In this document: positions 18,701 through 27,622 of the stretch, one piece after another
Layout: the number at the start of each line of letters is the position of its first letter
Numbering within the stretch: the stretch's first letter is position 1
NCBI GenBank assembly: GCA_964633725.1
Contig: CAZWHY010000013.1
Span: forward strand, 12,744 to 76,743
Reading direction: 5' to 3'
Source of the DNA: Berkiella_A sp964633725
Lineage (GTDB): Bacteria; Pseudomonadota; Gammaproteobacteria; Berkiellales; Berkiellaceae
Length of the DNA stretch: 64,000 nucleotides
Translations under genes and position numbers: made by a program
The notes under the pieces: generated by a model
The model's database searches: none
Seen by the model: only the letters and a program-made list of their open reading frames with translations
Told to the model about the DNA's origin: nothing

Positions 18701-19968
18701 GAGATTTGTGGAGAAGATTGAGAAGCTGATTCTGATGGCTCGCTCTGTTCTGACTCTAATATTGTAATTAGCTGTGGCTCCCCATTGATATCTACCTGAC
18801 CTAATATCATGGGCGACCTAGCACTTAACCGCCAATCTTGTTCCACCACACCTGACATTTTATCTTGAACCGTTAAGCCTTTGCCGTCAAAGTCTAACCA
18901 CATCTGCCTTTTCAGAGCCAAACGCTCGCCTCTATTCTTTGCTTTGCCACGATGTTTTTCTTCTAAAGATAATGTTGTATCGGCTTTCATCAGGTAACTT
19001 GGAAACTGATGCCAACCTTGTGGCATATCAGTTTGAGTGGGATCAAGTGCTTTCGCCCCGCTTAAATCAACTCGTCTTAAAGCATTTTGTGATTCAAAAC
19101 TCCAGACTTCTTCATCTGGCCAAGGCGACCGAAAAGTGTCTAACTTAAAATTATTTTGTTGTGACAAATATCTATTTCTAACATGTATATCCCATTGCCC
19201 AGCTCGAACTTGTAATTTTAATAGCCCATTGTCTTCTAATTTAGCGGGCAAAGGAGAATGGATATCAATAGGCAATGTATTCTTATTAACGACAGGGCCA
19301 ATAATAATCTCTCTATCCACTCCTGTAACATTTAATCGTATTAGTGAGAAAGATTCTTGTGGAATACTATCGGTTATTTTTCTAAAAACTTTTAGGCTAA
19401 CCGTGTTTTGTTTTTTCGGTGCTTTCGCAGTTTGACTTTTTTTCAGCCACAAAAAACCTTTAGCATCTCTATTCGGATTAAGTAAATGCTTTGAATTGAC
19501 TTGCAGTTTTACAACACCAATAGATTTGGGAATAAATAGCTTTTCCGGTAAAGCATCCCAAGTGAAATGCCCTGATATCTTATAATCCCCTTTGTCTAAA
19601 TAGACCGCAGGTTTATGTCCTCGCAAAACAACAGATATGGATTGGTCATTATTTTTCATTTCTATTGGCCAGTTATTTCGTCCACCAACTAAATAAACCC
19701 ACCCATCATCAAACAACGTACCTGTTTGAGTAAAATCTCCTCTGGTGTTTTGAATATCTAAATCCAAATAAGCAGGCCACTCACAAAAATGATTGTTCGC
19801 TTGATTCCAGGCACTAGGACAAAGTTGCCGCCCACTGTCTTTTAAGACCCACGCGGCCCAGGGTTTTAGGTCTTCTGGAACAATATCGGCTGCCTGTGCC
19901 GCCATAATACGCAGACTAAAAAACAATGTAAAACATACAACCCAAATCGTCCTAGTGATGATCTTCAT
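15736..19968 (-). CDS. Large multi-domain inner membrane protein of unknown function
   Basis: 1410 residues; I do not recognise a named family. A signal peptide (about 1-26, ending in AQAA) is followed by a beta-rich extracytoplasmic region to about 485. Next come a cluster of four or five membrane helices (about 490-600), a linker, a further helix (about 690-715), a low-complexity SGQEK repeat (about 735-750) and another hydrophobic segment ending in AYA-D (about 755-785). A second beta-rich region spans about 790-1205, and several membrane helices occupy about 1210-1390. The layout suggests two large periplasmic domains anchored by helix bundles. It starts 19 bp after the SDR stop. It is probably envelope-related, judging from topology and the porin and pilus neighbours only. 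Confidence 0.75.
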   Translation of the reverse strand: MKIITRTIWVVCFTLFFSLRIMAAQAADIVPEDLKPWAAWVLKDSGRQLCPSAWNQANNHFCEWPAYLDLDIQNTRGDFTQTGTLFDDGWVYLVGGRNNWPIEMKNNDQSISVVLRGHKPAVYLDKGDYKISGHFTWDALPEKLFIPKSIGVVKLQVNSKHLLNPNRDAKGFLWLKKSQTAKAPKKQNTVSLKVFRKITDSIPQESFSLIRLNVTGVDREIIIGPVVNKNTLPIDIHSPLPAKLEDNGLLKLQVRAGQWDIHVRNRYLSQQNNFKLDTFRSPWPDEEVWSFESQNALRRVDLSGAKALDPTQTDMPQGWHQFPSYLMKADTTLSLEEKHRGKAKNRGERLALKRQMWLDFDGKGLTVQDKMSGVVEQDWRLSARSPMILGQVDINGEPQLITILESEQSEPSESASQSSPQISPQPGVEIRNGHLNLTATSRLADKTFRFPAIGWQRDVQNLSATLYLPPGWKLFHAMGVDKVSDAWLRDWNLLDLFSVLFISLAMIKLLGLGWGLLGLATLVLTYHEPGAPLWSWLAVLTTMALARAIPQSTAKTALSWGYFASLTLLVLLAIPFMGKQIQTALYPQLSRADSIVQPYSRQPVTQNMMSDERISMDGRGAADSVVATLGAPMKKMSRKLTQPLAEQEAELRDYDPNSKVQTGPGLPKWSWNVIRLDWQGPVTQEQDLSLWLMPAWLVSLLKYLQVMMVMTLIYALVRPFKTSGFDRDLSFGKKSGQEKSGQEKSGQGKSGSASSGIATLLLPLILILGMTGSIEKAYADIPEQAMLTELKNYLLTPANCFPRCADFSQSQVNIDDKQLTLRLAINTIEQVAVPLPNASSGWALQNILLNGEPAKAIKTDKQGRLWLLVEKGQHEIVMLGSVVEQTQFSLSFDYNLKPKYIVIESDGWSVSGLLNNQLTGQSLQFNKQLKTTISGTAQKLTLSDMPSFVSYTRKLQLGLDWKIYHEVTRIAPKRSAIHLTLPLLAGEKILSPHVKVEEGQAKVQLGHGQNRVTWYSELSIQPSIKLKALSSTQVKEIWALQAIPKWHVSFSGIPMIHESSQVGQWMPKWQPWGNEVLTIDVIKPKAISGNTLTIEETRYQVMPGLRQSDHTLDIKIKSSQGMQHAISLPKNSILKDVLIDNVSQPISLEGRQLTFPVHPGEQNLRVQWQNQQTLGMQYTPDGISLNSEATNNFTDIRLSKDRWILYLKGPELGPAVQYWAVVILMIILAVMLGLSRRTPLAIWQWILLGLGVTLSTPIAALAVVLWFVMMQVRNQYGSKLQVIHFQILQGALVFLTLIFVLAIINCISTGLLGNPQMQLASPTNNLVHSNFWANNAYELRWYQDKVLNDLSSIWIVSVPMFVYRILMLLWALWLAFSLIKWFQWGWQCFIQDGIWRTEPEKDISVSDSDS
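17717..17770. repeat. 15-bp in-frame tandem repeat in the 1410-aa gene
   Basis: Period 15 bp (CCAGATTTCTCTTGG with variants), three full units plus a partial one, encoding SGQEK/SGQGK. Being a multiple of three it keeps the reading frame, so copy-number changes would lengthen the linker rather than break the gene. Confidence 0.85.
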
Positions 19969-19987
19969 ATCAATCCTTGAGTATTAT

Positions 19988-20797
19988 TTAATCTAGAAAT
20001 AAATCAACCATTGGCTCAACTTCTGAGTTAACAGCATACTGCTCAAAATTCGTTTCATTTTCTAACTTAAGTACTTCTTCATCAATCAAAAACTGTCCCG
20101 TCTGATTTTTTTGTAAAACACACAGTGCAGCTTTTGCCATTATCTCTGGTTTGCGACTGGCTTGATAGATCTCAGGTGGAAAATGATGTTGAATCGCCGC
20201 GGTCGCAATCGTCGTCTGTGGCCAAAGCGCATTAATACAAATATTTTGATCTTTGAACTCAGCCGCCATACCCAACACACACATGCTCATGCCATATTTA
20301 CTGATTGTATAAGCAGTATAATCTCGAAACCATTTAGGATTTAAATTAATAGGAGGTGACAAAGTCAAAATATGCCCCTGCCCTTGCTTTATAAAATATG
20401 GCATGACGGCCTGACTACAAGCGTATGTCGCTCTCACATTCACACTCATCATCAGATCAAATCGTTTCATTGGCGTTTTGATTGTATTGGTTAATGATAT
20501 AGCGCTCGCATTATTCACCAAAATATCAATACCCCCAAATTCAGCTGCTGCTTTTTGCATAGCGGATTGAATTGCCGCGTCATCGCGTACATCCAAAGGC
20601 AATGCTAAAGCACGCCCACCAAAGGCTGTAATTTCATCTTGTGTTGTATAGATGGTTCCTTCCAATTTAGCATGTGGCTCAGTCGTTTTGCCTGTAATGA
20701 TGACATTGGCTCCCGCTTTTGCCAAATGTATGGCAATCTCTTTACCAATCCCTCTACTAGAGCCTGTCACAAAGGCGGTTTTATTTTTAAATGGCAT
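19988..20797 (-). CDS. SDR-family NAD(P)-dependent oxidoreductase (HSDL2-like)
   Basis: About 269 residues from the ATG at 20797, chosen because GGGAG lies 7 bases upstream; an in-frame ATG at 20848 overlaps the pilY1 stop and would add 17 poorly conserved residues. Rossmann motif TGSSRGIG, NNAS after the fourth strand, and active-site YTISK. The segment PLNLNPKWF-like after the catalytic serine region resembles the HSDL2 type. The substrate is unknown; position after pilus genes does not tell its function. Confidence 0.85.
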   Translation of the reverse strand: MPFKNKTAFVTGSSRGIGKEIAIHLAKAGANVIITGKTTEPHAKLEGTIYTTQDEITAFGGRALALPLDVRDDAAIQSAMQKAAAEFGGIDILVNNASAISLTNTIKTPMKRFDLMMSVNVRATYACSQAVMPYFIKQGQGHILTLSPPINLNPKWFRDYTAYTISKYGMSMCVLGMAAEFKDQNICINALWPQTTIATAAIQHHFPPEIYQASRKPEIMAKAALCVLQKNQTGQFLIDEEVLKLENETNFEQYAVNSEVEPMVDLFLD

Positions 20798-20840
20798 ATT
20801 GATACTCCCTGTTTTATTTTTAATGTTATTATTGACTATC

Positions 20841-22526
20841 TTATTCATTTAGTTCTCGCCACACACGTCTGCCCACGCGATCGCTTTCAATCTCTATTTC
20901 TGTCCAAGCAAAATCACCATTTGCCAATGCATGTAACACAATATTAGGTTCAGATGCCCCACGCTGAAATATCAGCGGATTGCCGACAAGCTCTAAAGTA
21001 TTACTGATATTACGCGTATTGCTATTATTTTCGATCAATCTATATGGTGATTTTGCATAAACCTTACCATCTTTCATATTGAGTACAGCCGCATTGCTTC
21101 CAGACACCGTTAAAACCCGTCCATTTCGAACCACTGGCGTAGATTGCATATTTTGATTATTGATATACCAATTTTCTGACTGAGCCATGGCAACATCATG
21201 TATCTCAGAGAATAAGTAAGCATGTTGTCCATTCTCAAAAATGCTAATCATATAATTATCTTTGTTATTTTGAGACTGCGCCAAAAAGCTAATTAACACA
21301 CCTTGGCCATTTGGGTGAGATATAATTTTAGGCTGTGACAAGATTTGACCATATTGATTATTTTCTATCATGGAGAAAACCCCCATACGATTTTTAATAT
21401 TGTCTTTGGTTTGTTTCACTAGCCCCCATTGCTTCGGTGTTTTTGCTGTCATATCGAATTTCCACAGCGTACCAAAATTATCTCCCACATATAAATAGTC
21501 CACATAGCCTCTACGTTTAGAATCAATGGGAGACATATGGGTGAATTGAATACGGTTTTGACACTGTGTCATGTCTGTTTTTTTGCCTTTGGTCACCGCT
21601 GAGGATTGTTTAAAAGAAATATTTTGGCTTAAATTAGGGGCAAACGCGGGTAAAATAATTTCTGTTTTCCCCCAACCACTCTGTAAACTATATATTTTAA
21701 TAATACCGGCAACAAACACACCATCTAAACAGCCTTCCTGCGCAAAAAGTATATTCCAATCTCCATCAATCGTTCGAATCACAGTGGGTTTTGAAAAATA
21801 TCCTCGGCTATCTGTTTTGTGCCACCACAATTGATTTTTAGCGGCTTGGGCTGTTAATAAAAAGGGATGGGTAATATCCAAACAAAATATTGTTTGCCGT
21901 TTATCTCCTACGGCCGCTATCAATAACGTATGCCAACGGTTACTCACAAAGACATCACTAATTGTCATTTGTGGATCTGCACTTGATACATCCGTCAAAT
22001 CAGAAAGTAAATCTACTGCCAATAGCTCGCTTAGATTTAACTTGACTAATGACTGACCTGTTTTAAGATCAAGACCATGCAATACATACTGGCCATCAAT
22101 CTGATACACAATGGGCGTTCTTTGAATATTTGATTTTTGAAAATCTGAATATTTCTGAGCACTGATATTATTTTCTGGTGGCGAACTGACATCATGCGTC
22201 CAAGGCCAACGATCCGGAAAAGGAAAATCAGGACCCCCTACATATACAGGTTCAGAAACAGGTGCAGTTAATTTTTTTTGCCAACCCGTTGTCAAAACCG
22301 GAGACATCATAGATTTAGAATAATTTAACCCTAATGCTTGCGTGGTATATTCTGCTGTAGTATTTAACTGGCCAGATTGACCAGATTGAATAGACTGTAT
22401 CACAATGGGACTGGCTGCCAAGTGGGATGTGTTGCTGCTCACATGCGATACAAAATCTGCAAGCAAAATATTATTATAAAACAATATAATTATAAATATA
22501 AATATAATTGATACTATTTTTTTCAT
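20841..22526 (-). CDS. PilY1-like type IV pilus protein (beta-propeller region only)
   Basis: 561 residues with a signal peptide (about 1-23). The C-terminal half has the PilY1-type propeller signature (YVDYLYVGDNFGTLWKFDM) and repeated blades with hydrophobic strands. Typical PilY1 proteins are around 1000-1200 residues with an N-terminal von Willebrand-like domain; that part is absent here. PilY1 acts with minor pilins in pilus assembly, surface sensing and adhesion. It follows pilX by 18 bp in the usual order pilV-pilW-pilX-pilY1. I leave out the symbol because of the short length. Confidence 0.78.
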   Translation of the reverse strand: MKKIVSIIFIFIIILFYNNILLADFVSHVSSNTSHLAASPIVIQSIQSGQSGQLNTTAEYTTQALGLNYSKSMMSPVLTTGWQKKLTAPVSEPVYVGGPDFPFPDRWPWTHDVSSPPENNISAQKYSDFQKSNIQRTPIVYQIDGQYVLHGLDLKTGQSLVKLNLSELLAVDLLSDLTDVSSADPQMTISDVFVSNRWHTLLIAAVGDKRQTIFCLDITHPFLLTAQAAKNQLWWHKTDSRGYFSKPTVIRTIDGDWNILFAQEGCLDGVFVAGIIKIYSLQSGWGKTEIILPAFAPNLSQNISFKQSSAVTKGKKTDMTQCQNRIQFTHMSPIDSKRRGYVDYLYVGDNFGTLWKFDMTAKTPKQWGLVKQTKDNIKNRMGVFSMIENNQYGQILSQPKIISHPNGQGVLISFLAQSQNNKDNYMISIFENGQHAYLFSEIHDVAMAQSENWYINNQNMQSTPVVRNGRVLTVSGSNAAVLNMKDGKVYAKSPYRLIENNSNTRNISNTLELVGNPLIFQRGASEPNIVLHALANGDFAWTEIEIESDRVGRRVWRELNE

Positions 22527-22544
22527 CTTAAAATCCTACTACCT

Positions 22545-22967
22545 TTATCGCAATGATACAACGGATTGTAGATGCGTCCTGGTGCCTTCCATACCTGGCG
22601 CATCAACCTCTAATTCATAAAACTTCAAACCCTGCCGTTCTCCAAAAATCAATGTGTCTGCGACAAATTGTATTTTAGGATATGTTGTTTTTTGTGCTTG
22701 AGCCATATTTTCCATCATATCCACTTCTACTTTTTGCAAAATTTGCTCTGTATTAATAAAGTTAATGACTTCATATTGATAGTTGCGAGCAATTTTGGTT
22801 TGCAACACACTGGATTCCATCGAAAAAACCACAATCATGCTAATAATTAATGAAAACACGAGTACAAAAATTAAAATACTACCTTTTTGACTGCCTCGGT
22901 TTTGGATAGGGTTTTGGATAGGGTTTTGGATAGGGCTATGAATAGAGTTCTGAAACGAGCTATTCAT
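22545..22967 (-). CDS. pilX: PilX-like minor pseudopilin
   Basis: About 140 residues from the ATG at 22967, which lies just after the pilW stop; an ATG at 22994 would overlap pilW. A prepilin-type junction is visible (QKGSILIFVLVFSL) with cleavage expected after G. There is no Glu at +5, which is normal for PilX/GspK-like pilins. The leader before the cleavage site is unusually long (about 30 residues) because of a tandem QNPI repeat. PilX joins the tip complex that primes pilus assembly. Confidence 0.8.
   Translation of the reverse strand: MNSSFQNSIHSPIQNPIQNPIQNRGSQKGSILIFVLVFSLIISMIVVFSMESSVLQTKIARNYQYEVINFINTEQILQKVEVDMMENMAQAQKTTYPKIQFVADTLIFGERQGLKFYELEVDAPGMEGTRTHLQSVVSLR
22898..22933. 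repeat. 12-bp in-frame tandem repeat in the pilX leader
   Basis: Three exact copies of GGTTTTGGATAG (plus strand), followed by a diverged fourth, encoding PIQN repeats in the prepilin leader peptide. Confidence 0.9.
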
Positions 22968-22969
22968 TA

Positions 22970-23977
22970 TTAAACCGCTGCTCTTATTGTCCACTCTTCA
23001 GACCACCACTTACGTAATATTTTATCTTTGGGTACTATTTTTTTGTTGTTGAGCATATAAGCATTTGGCTCTTCTAAAGCATCCTCTATAGAATTCATTA
23101 GAAAACTAAATTTAATAGATTGGATTTTTTGTGAGCCATCATATTCTGCTGCGGTAAAATAATCTTTTGTTTTCTTTTGGCAACAAAATTTCAATTCCAT
23201 TTGCTCCACCCCTTCTACCATCTCCAACGTGCGACCATTTAAATCGGTCATATATAAAGCGTAAACCGGGAAGCCTTTCTGGTTGCGACGCATCGTATTG
23301 CCAATATACAAGACTTCAGATTCTATTTTGCCTAATTTGGCACTGGGCGGGTATAACTTTGAAAGCGATTGCGCTGTGCTATCAAAATCAACATAAATAT
23401 CAGAGGTCGGTCGGTTATAGTTCACATTGACATTTTGGGCGACTTTTAAGACATCCATATTTTGGCAATCAGATAATAATAGAATATCATCTTGTTTATA
23501 CTGCGGTTGCCCTACGACGGTTAGTTTATTCTGATACGCGTCTTCATAATCATTTAATTTGAAAAATTTCTCAATACGACGTATCCATAATATATCTGAA
23601 TCTTTATCTATCCGAGATAAAGCACTATTGGTCATATAATTGTTTTGAGTCAGAGCACTATAGAGAATAGGCTCTATAGCCGTATCACGATTAAAGCCCA
23701 TCTCATCAGCTGAAATGTTGCCCACGACGTGAAAAATAGCGTTATTATCCAATCGATTACACCCATAGTCTCCAGCGCCCCGAACCAACTGCCCTATTAA
23801 CATGGACGTTGCTTGAATGTTTTCTTGTATTCGAGTAACACCTTGCTGATATTGATTCATCTTTTTGATCATTAGAAATATCTGAATCGTTGCCCCAGCA
23901 ATCAGTGTGCTCAAGAATAAAGCAATCATAACTTCGCTAATGGTAAACCCAAATTCACTACTGAATAATCGCTTCAA
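22970..23977 (-). CDS. pilW: PilW-like minor pilin
   Basis: 335 residues. A prepilin leader with G followed by FTISEVMIALFLSTLIAG shows the class III cleavage site and Glu+5, then a long hydrophobic helix. The length is within the PilW range. It overlaps the pilV stop by 20 bp. This is the intact copy; its N-terminal coding half is present a second time at 27224-27622 because of the 3645-bp duplication. Confidence 0.85.
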   Translation of the reverse strand: MKRLFSSEFGFTISEVMIALFLSTLIAGATIQIFLMIKKMNQYQQGVTRIQENIQATSMLIGQLVRGAGDYGCNRLDNNAIFHVVGNISADEMGFNRDTAIEPILYSALTQNNYMTNSALSRIDKDSDILWIRRIEKFFKLNDYEDAYQNKLTVVGQPQYKQDDILLLSDCQNMDVLKVAQNVNVNYNRPTSDIYVDFDSTAQSLSKLYPPSAKLGKIESEVLYIGNTMRRNQKGFPVYALYMTDLNGRTLEMVEGVEQMELKFCCQKKTKDYFTAAEYDGSQKIQSIKFSFLMNSIEDALEEPNAYMLNNKKIVPKDKILRKWWSEEWTIRAAV

Positions 23978-26900
23978 CTTTTGTCACCCTTAAGATATTT
24001 CTACTATCATCCCTGATCATCACCAACGTCATCTCATCCTTATTATTCATTTCTATTTTTGCAGAGGTCGAAGGCGCATGAGCCTTTAATGCTTGATTTA
24101 AATTATTTAACTCTGTATCCAAAGACGAACTATTACTCAGTAGTGTTTCTGGATAAAGTTGTACCCTTTCAAAGAAAGAAGAGAAACAGCTGATCGTATC
24201 CGTGTCCCACAAGCTATTTTGTGCTAACTTGATGCAGTTTAAAGCATAAGATAAGCTTGCCAACATAACTGTTGACATAATGGTCAACGATACCAAAACT
24301 TCTACTAGCCCCATGCCTTTGATTTTATTTCTGCTTTTTTTCTTAAGTCTAAAATCTCGCACTCACTAAGCTCCTTGCAACTCTTTCAACAATCGTTTTT
24401 GAGACACAGAGACTATCGTACCGAGTTTTTGAGCAAAAAGGGAAACTCTTAGCTCCTCAATTTTAAATCTTAGTAAGTTAATTTTTTGACTATTAGCCGT
24501 AATTGGCAAATTTAGGGTTTCTTTTATATCAGAAAACTCACTTTCCACTTTGTTTTGCCAGATTCTTTCTAATATTTTAATCTCTTGTGCTGATTTTTTA
24601 TCTATCAGTGGATTTCGCGTGTATTTTTCCAAACGCAAAATAATCGCTTGAAGATAAATAGGATAACGGGATAACCAGTTATAATCTGTTTGAATCAAAA
24701 ATTTGTCAGTCAACAAATTTGATAATTGCTTATTAATATCTACCAGTGCATTCGCATAAATTTTATTTTTTTGACAAGAATAACACTTTTGATAAACCAC
24801 CTCATAATGCTCAACAATGGCAGTGAACACTTTCAACAAACCATTAAACGTTGATAATAACTGTGGTTTTTGTTGTGCCAAATGCTGCTGGAATACCTTT
24901 TGTTGTCGAACATCTGATTTCCTGCTCACAAAACAGTGATAAATACTTGCCTCAACAAGATCATCCATTGCATTGGCACCATCTGGAAAGTATTTTTTTG
25001 CCTGCTTGAAAATATTTTTATGCTTAACCTGTTTTTTCAAATACCTAATATCAGACTGTAAATTCAGCGTGTACAGCTGACAAAGTCCTAACGCATGGTA
25101 CTGTAAAGCTTGCTCTTGACTAGAAAACTGCTCTATATGCACACTATGATTACTTGCCACTAATGCTGGAAACACCGTGACATCTTTATTATGAAATATT
25201 TTTACTTGTGATTCAGGTAAATCTGGAAAATCCCATTTTGTATAGTTATCAGATTGTGTTTGTGCGTGCCCTTGAGATATGGTGGTTTGTATTTTGCCCT
25301 GTTCTTTTAATTTATCATATAACAAGTATAAGTTATCTCCCGAGACCACTAGTTTGCCATTCGAATCTAATATTTTGTAATGCCATCTTAAATACTCAGG
25401 CAAACTCCCTACTGCATCCATAAGATTTTTAGGATTAATAGATACTTTATGCTGCGTAAACAAATACTTTACCAACGCATCATAATAATTCCCTTGCCCA
25501 TAATGCAAGCTATCATACAAATCATCCGTAATATTTTTGAGCGGTGGTATTTTTTGCCGGATAACTTTAGGCAGAATCTTTAAATCATATAATATCCGTT
25601 CTTTGACCCAAGCTGGGATAATCCAAGATAAGTCATGCCTTATAATATAGGGCAAAAGATCTAAATTAATACAGAGTGTTGCCCCATCATTTACGTGCCC
25701 AGGTTCGTAAGCATATTCTATGGGTACGGCAATCGTATCCACTTGCAGGGCATCAGGATAGGATTCCAACACTTGTTGTAATGTGACCTCATCTACAAAA
25801 TCTGTCATGCTAAAAAACAATTTTTCCTCATCATTGTTTTTGAACCATTTTTTTAATTGCTGAGCACTTCCGACGTTATTTTTAAGTATATTTTTATAAT
25901 GATCAAATATTTTATCTTCGTTAATAAAACTTTGATAATATCGCGTACGATGTTCCAAACTCTGAATACGCCGAATTAAATCCACATTAAAAATATAAAA
26001 TTTATCCACACTTTGTAATTGCTGCTCGATTAATCCATCTCGAATAAAAATATCACTGGCGACTTGGGGATTAATATCCTCAAAAGATACTTTTTGCGAA
26101 TGTATGGGTAACCCAAATAATTGAGATTTCTCTATTGCCACAACGCCTTGTTTATCTACGTCAAAATAAGGCTCTAAATAGGATTTTTTAATCAAGTGTT
26201 GTGCTTGCGTCACTAACCACTCAGAATCAATGCGGGCAATGGTTTTCGCAAAGGTTTTAGAAGAATGGAAAATCTCCCCCGCCAGCACCCAGTTAGATGT
26301 TTTTTTAATATAACACCCTGGATGAATCATGAATTTCAATCCTCTGGCACCTAAATACAGGTTTTTTTCATCTTTTAGCCCGATGGTATCAATAAAGCCT
26401 TTTAATAAAGCTTTGTGAATTTGAGCATAGTCTGCTGTCTTTTGATTCATACGGAGTTTGAGTTCCTCACATAAATTGCTAAGCTCTTTATGCAAATCTA
26501 TCCACTCACAAATTCGAACATAGGATAAATAATTTTTCCGGCATTGTTGAACAAATTCTTTATGCGTTAAAGATTGTTTATTCAAATGCAGCTGTTCCCA
26601 TAAATTCAGATAGGCTAAAAACTCAGACTGGGGATCGATATATTGTATATGTTTTTCTCTGGCTTGCTGTCGTTTTTCATACGGCTCTTCCCTTGGATCA
26701 ATAATGCTCAAAGCACTGCCAATCACCAACATTTCTGCTAGGCAGTTTTGTTTATTCGCCTCTATTAAGACTCTGGCCAAGCGGGGTTCAATCGGCACCC
26801 GTGCCATTAAACGCCCAATATCTGTTAACTGATATTCTTCATCTACGGCTTCTAGTTGCCACAACAAGCGCAACCCATCTTTGATATATTTTTGTTCAGG

Positions 26901-27223
26901 TGCATCCACAAAGGGAAAATGGCTCATATCTTTAATATTAAGCGCCAATAAGTTTAGCAAAACTTTAGCCAAACTAGAACGCAAAATTTCAGGCTCCATG
27001 AAAGCAGGACGCAAATTAAAATCATCCTCAGTAAACAAAGCATAATATATGCCAGGCCCCACACGGCCACAACGTCCTCTGCGCTGCATGACACTCGCCT
27101 GGCTGATAGCCTCTACATCTAATCGATGCAATTTGTTTTTATAGTTATAACGATTGACTTTATGTAAACCAGAATCAATCACAAAACGTATATTGGGTAC
27201 CGTAATAGACGTTTCGGCAATAT
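23579..27223. repeat. 3645-bp direct tandem duplication, copy 1
   Basis: Copy 1 of a head-to-tail duplication; matched positions differ by exactly 3645 (pilV 23958/27603, hrpA stop 24366/28011). It contains the 5' part of pilW, all of pilV and the 3' part of hrpA. The translated pilV and HrpA segments are identical to copy 2 wherever I compared them. Confidence 0.95.
23958..24362 (-). CDS. pilV: PilV-like minor pilin (downstream copy)
   Basis: 134 residues, starting at GTG 24362 with AAGGAG 8 bases upstream inside the end of the hrpA fragment. The prepilin junction G followed by MGLVEVLVSLTIMSTVM has Glu+5. The predicted protein is identical to the upstream copy at 27603-28007. It lies directly before intact pilW, so this is the copy in native order for pilW, pilX and pilY1. 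Confidence 0.85.
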   Translation of the reverse strand: MRDFRLKKKSRNKIKGMGLVEVLVSLTIMSTVMLASLSYALNCIKLAQNSLWDTDTISCFSSFFERVQLYPETLLSNSSSLDTELNNLNQALKAHAPSTSAKIEMNNKDEMTLVMIRDDSRNILRVTKVEAIIQ

Positions 27224-27233
27224 ACGTATCCAT
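24366..27233 (-). pseudogene. 5'-truncated hrpA copy
   Basis: An open frame of 955 codons corresponding to the C-terminal part of HrpA. Only the first four residues (MDTY) come from pilW DNA across the duplication junction; identity to full HrpA begins at IAETSITV. It lacks Walker A, DEAH and other N-terminal helicase motifs, so it cannot be a working helicase. It would be read only if translation starts at the fortuitous ATG at 27233. It is best treated as a by-product of the tandem duplication. Confidence 0.9.
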
Positions 27234-27622
27234 AATATATCTGAATCTTTATCTATCCGAGATAAAGCACTATTGGTCATATAATTGTTTTGAGTCAGAG
27301 CACTATAGAGAATAGGCTCTATAGCCGTATCACGATTAAAGCCCATCTCATCAGCTGAAATGTTGCCCACGACGTGAAAAATAGCGTTATTATCCAATCG
27401 ATTACACCCATAGTCTCCAGCGCCCCGAACCAACTGCCCTATTAACATGGACGTTGCTTGAATGTTTTCTTGTATTCGAGTAACACCTTGCTGATATTGA
27501 TTCATCTTTTTGATCATTAGAAATATCTGAATCGTTGCCCCAGCAATCAGTGTGCTCAAGAATAAAGCAATCATAACTTCGCTAATGGTAAACCCAAATT
27601 CACTACTGAATAATCGCTTCAA
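27179..27622 (-). pseudogene. 3'-truncated pilW copy fused out of frame into hrpA sequence
   Basis: 147 codons: the first 133 match intact PilW, including the prepilin leader and hydrophobic helix, and the last 14 come from hrpA DNA in another frame past the junction at 27223. If expressed it would be a processed pilin stub with N-terminal helix but no complete globular domain. Confidence 0.88.

Noticed and set aside
24366..27233. A second functional helicase gene
   Set aside because: The frame lacks the nucleotide-binding and DEAH motifs and begins at a duplication junction; it is a truncated hrpA copy.
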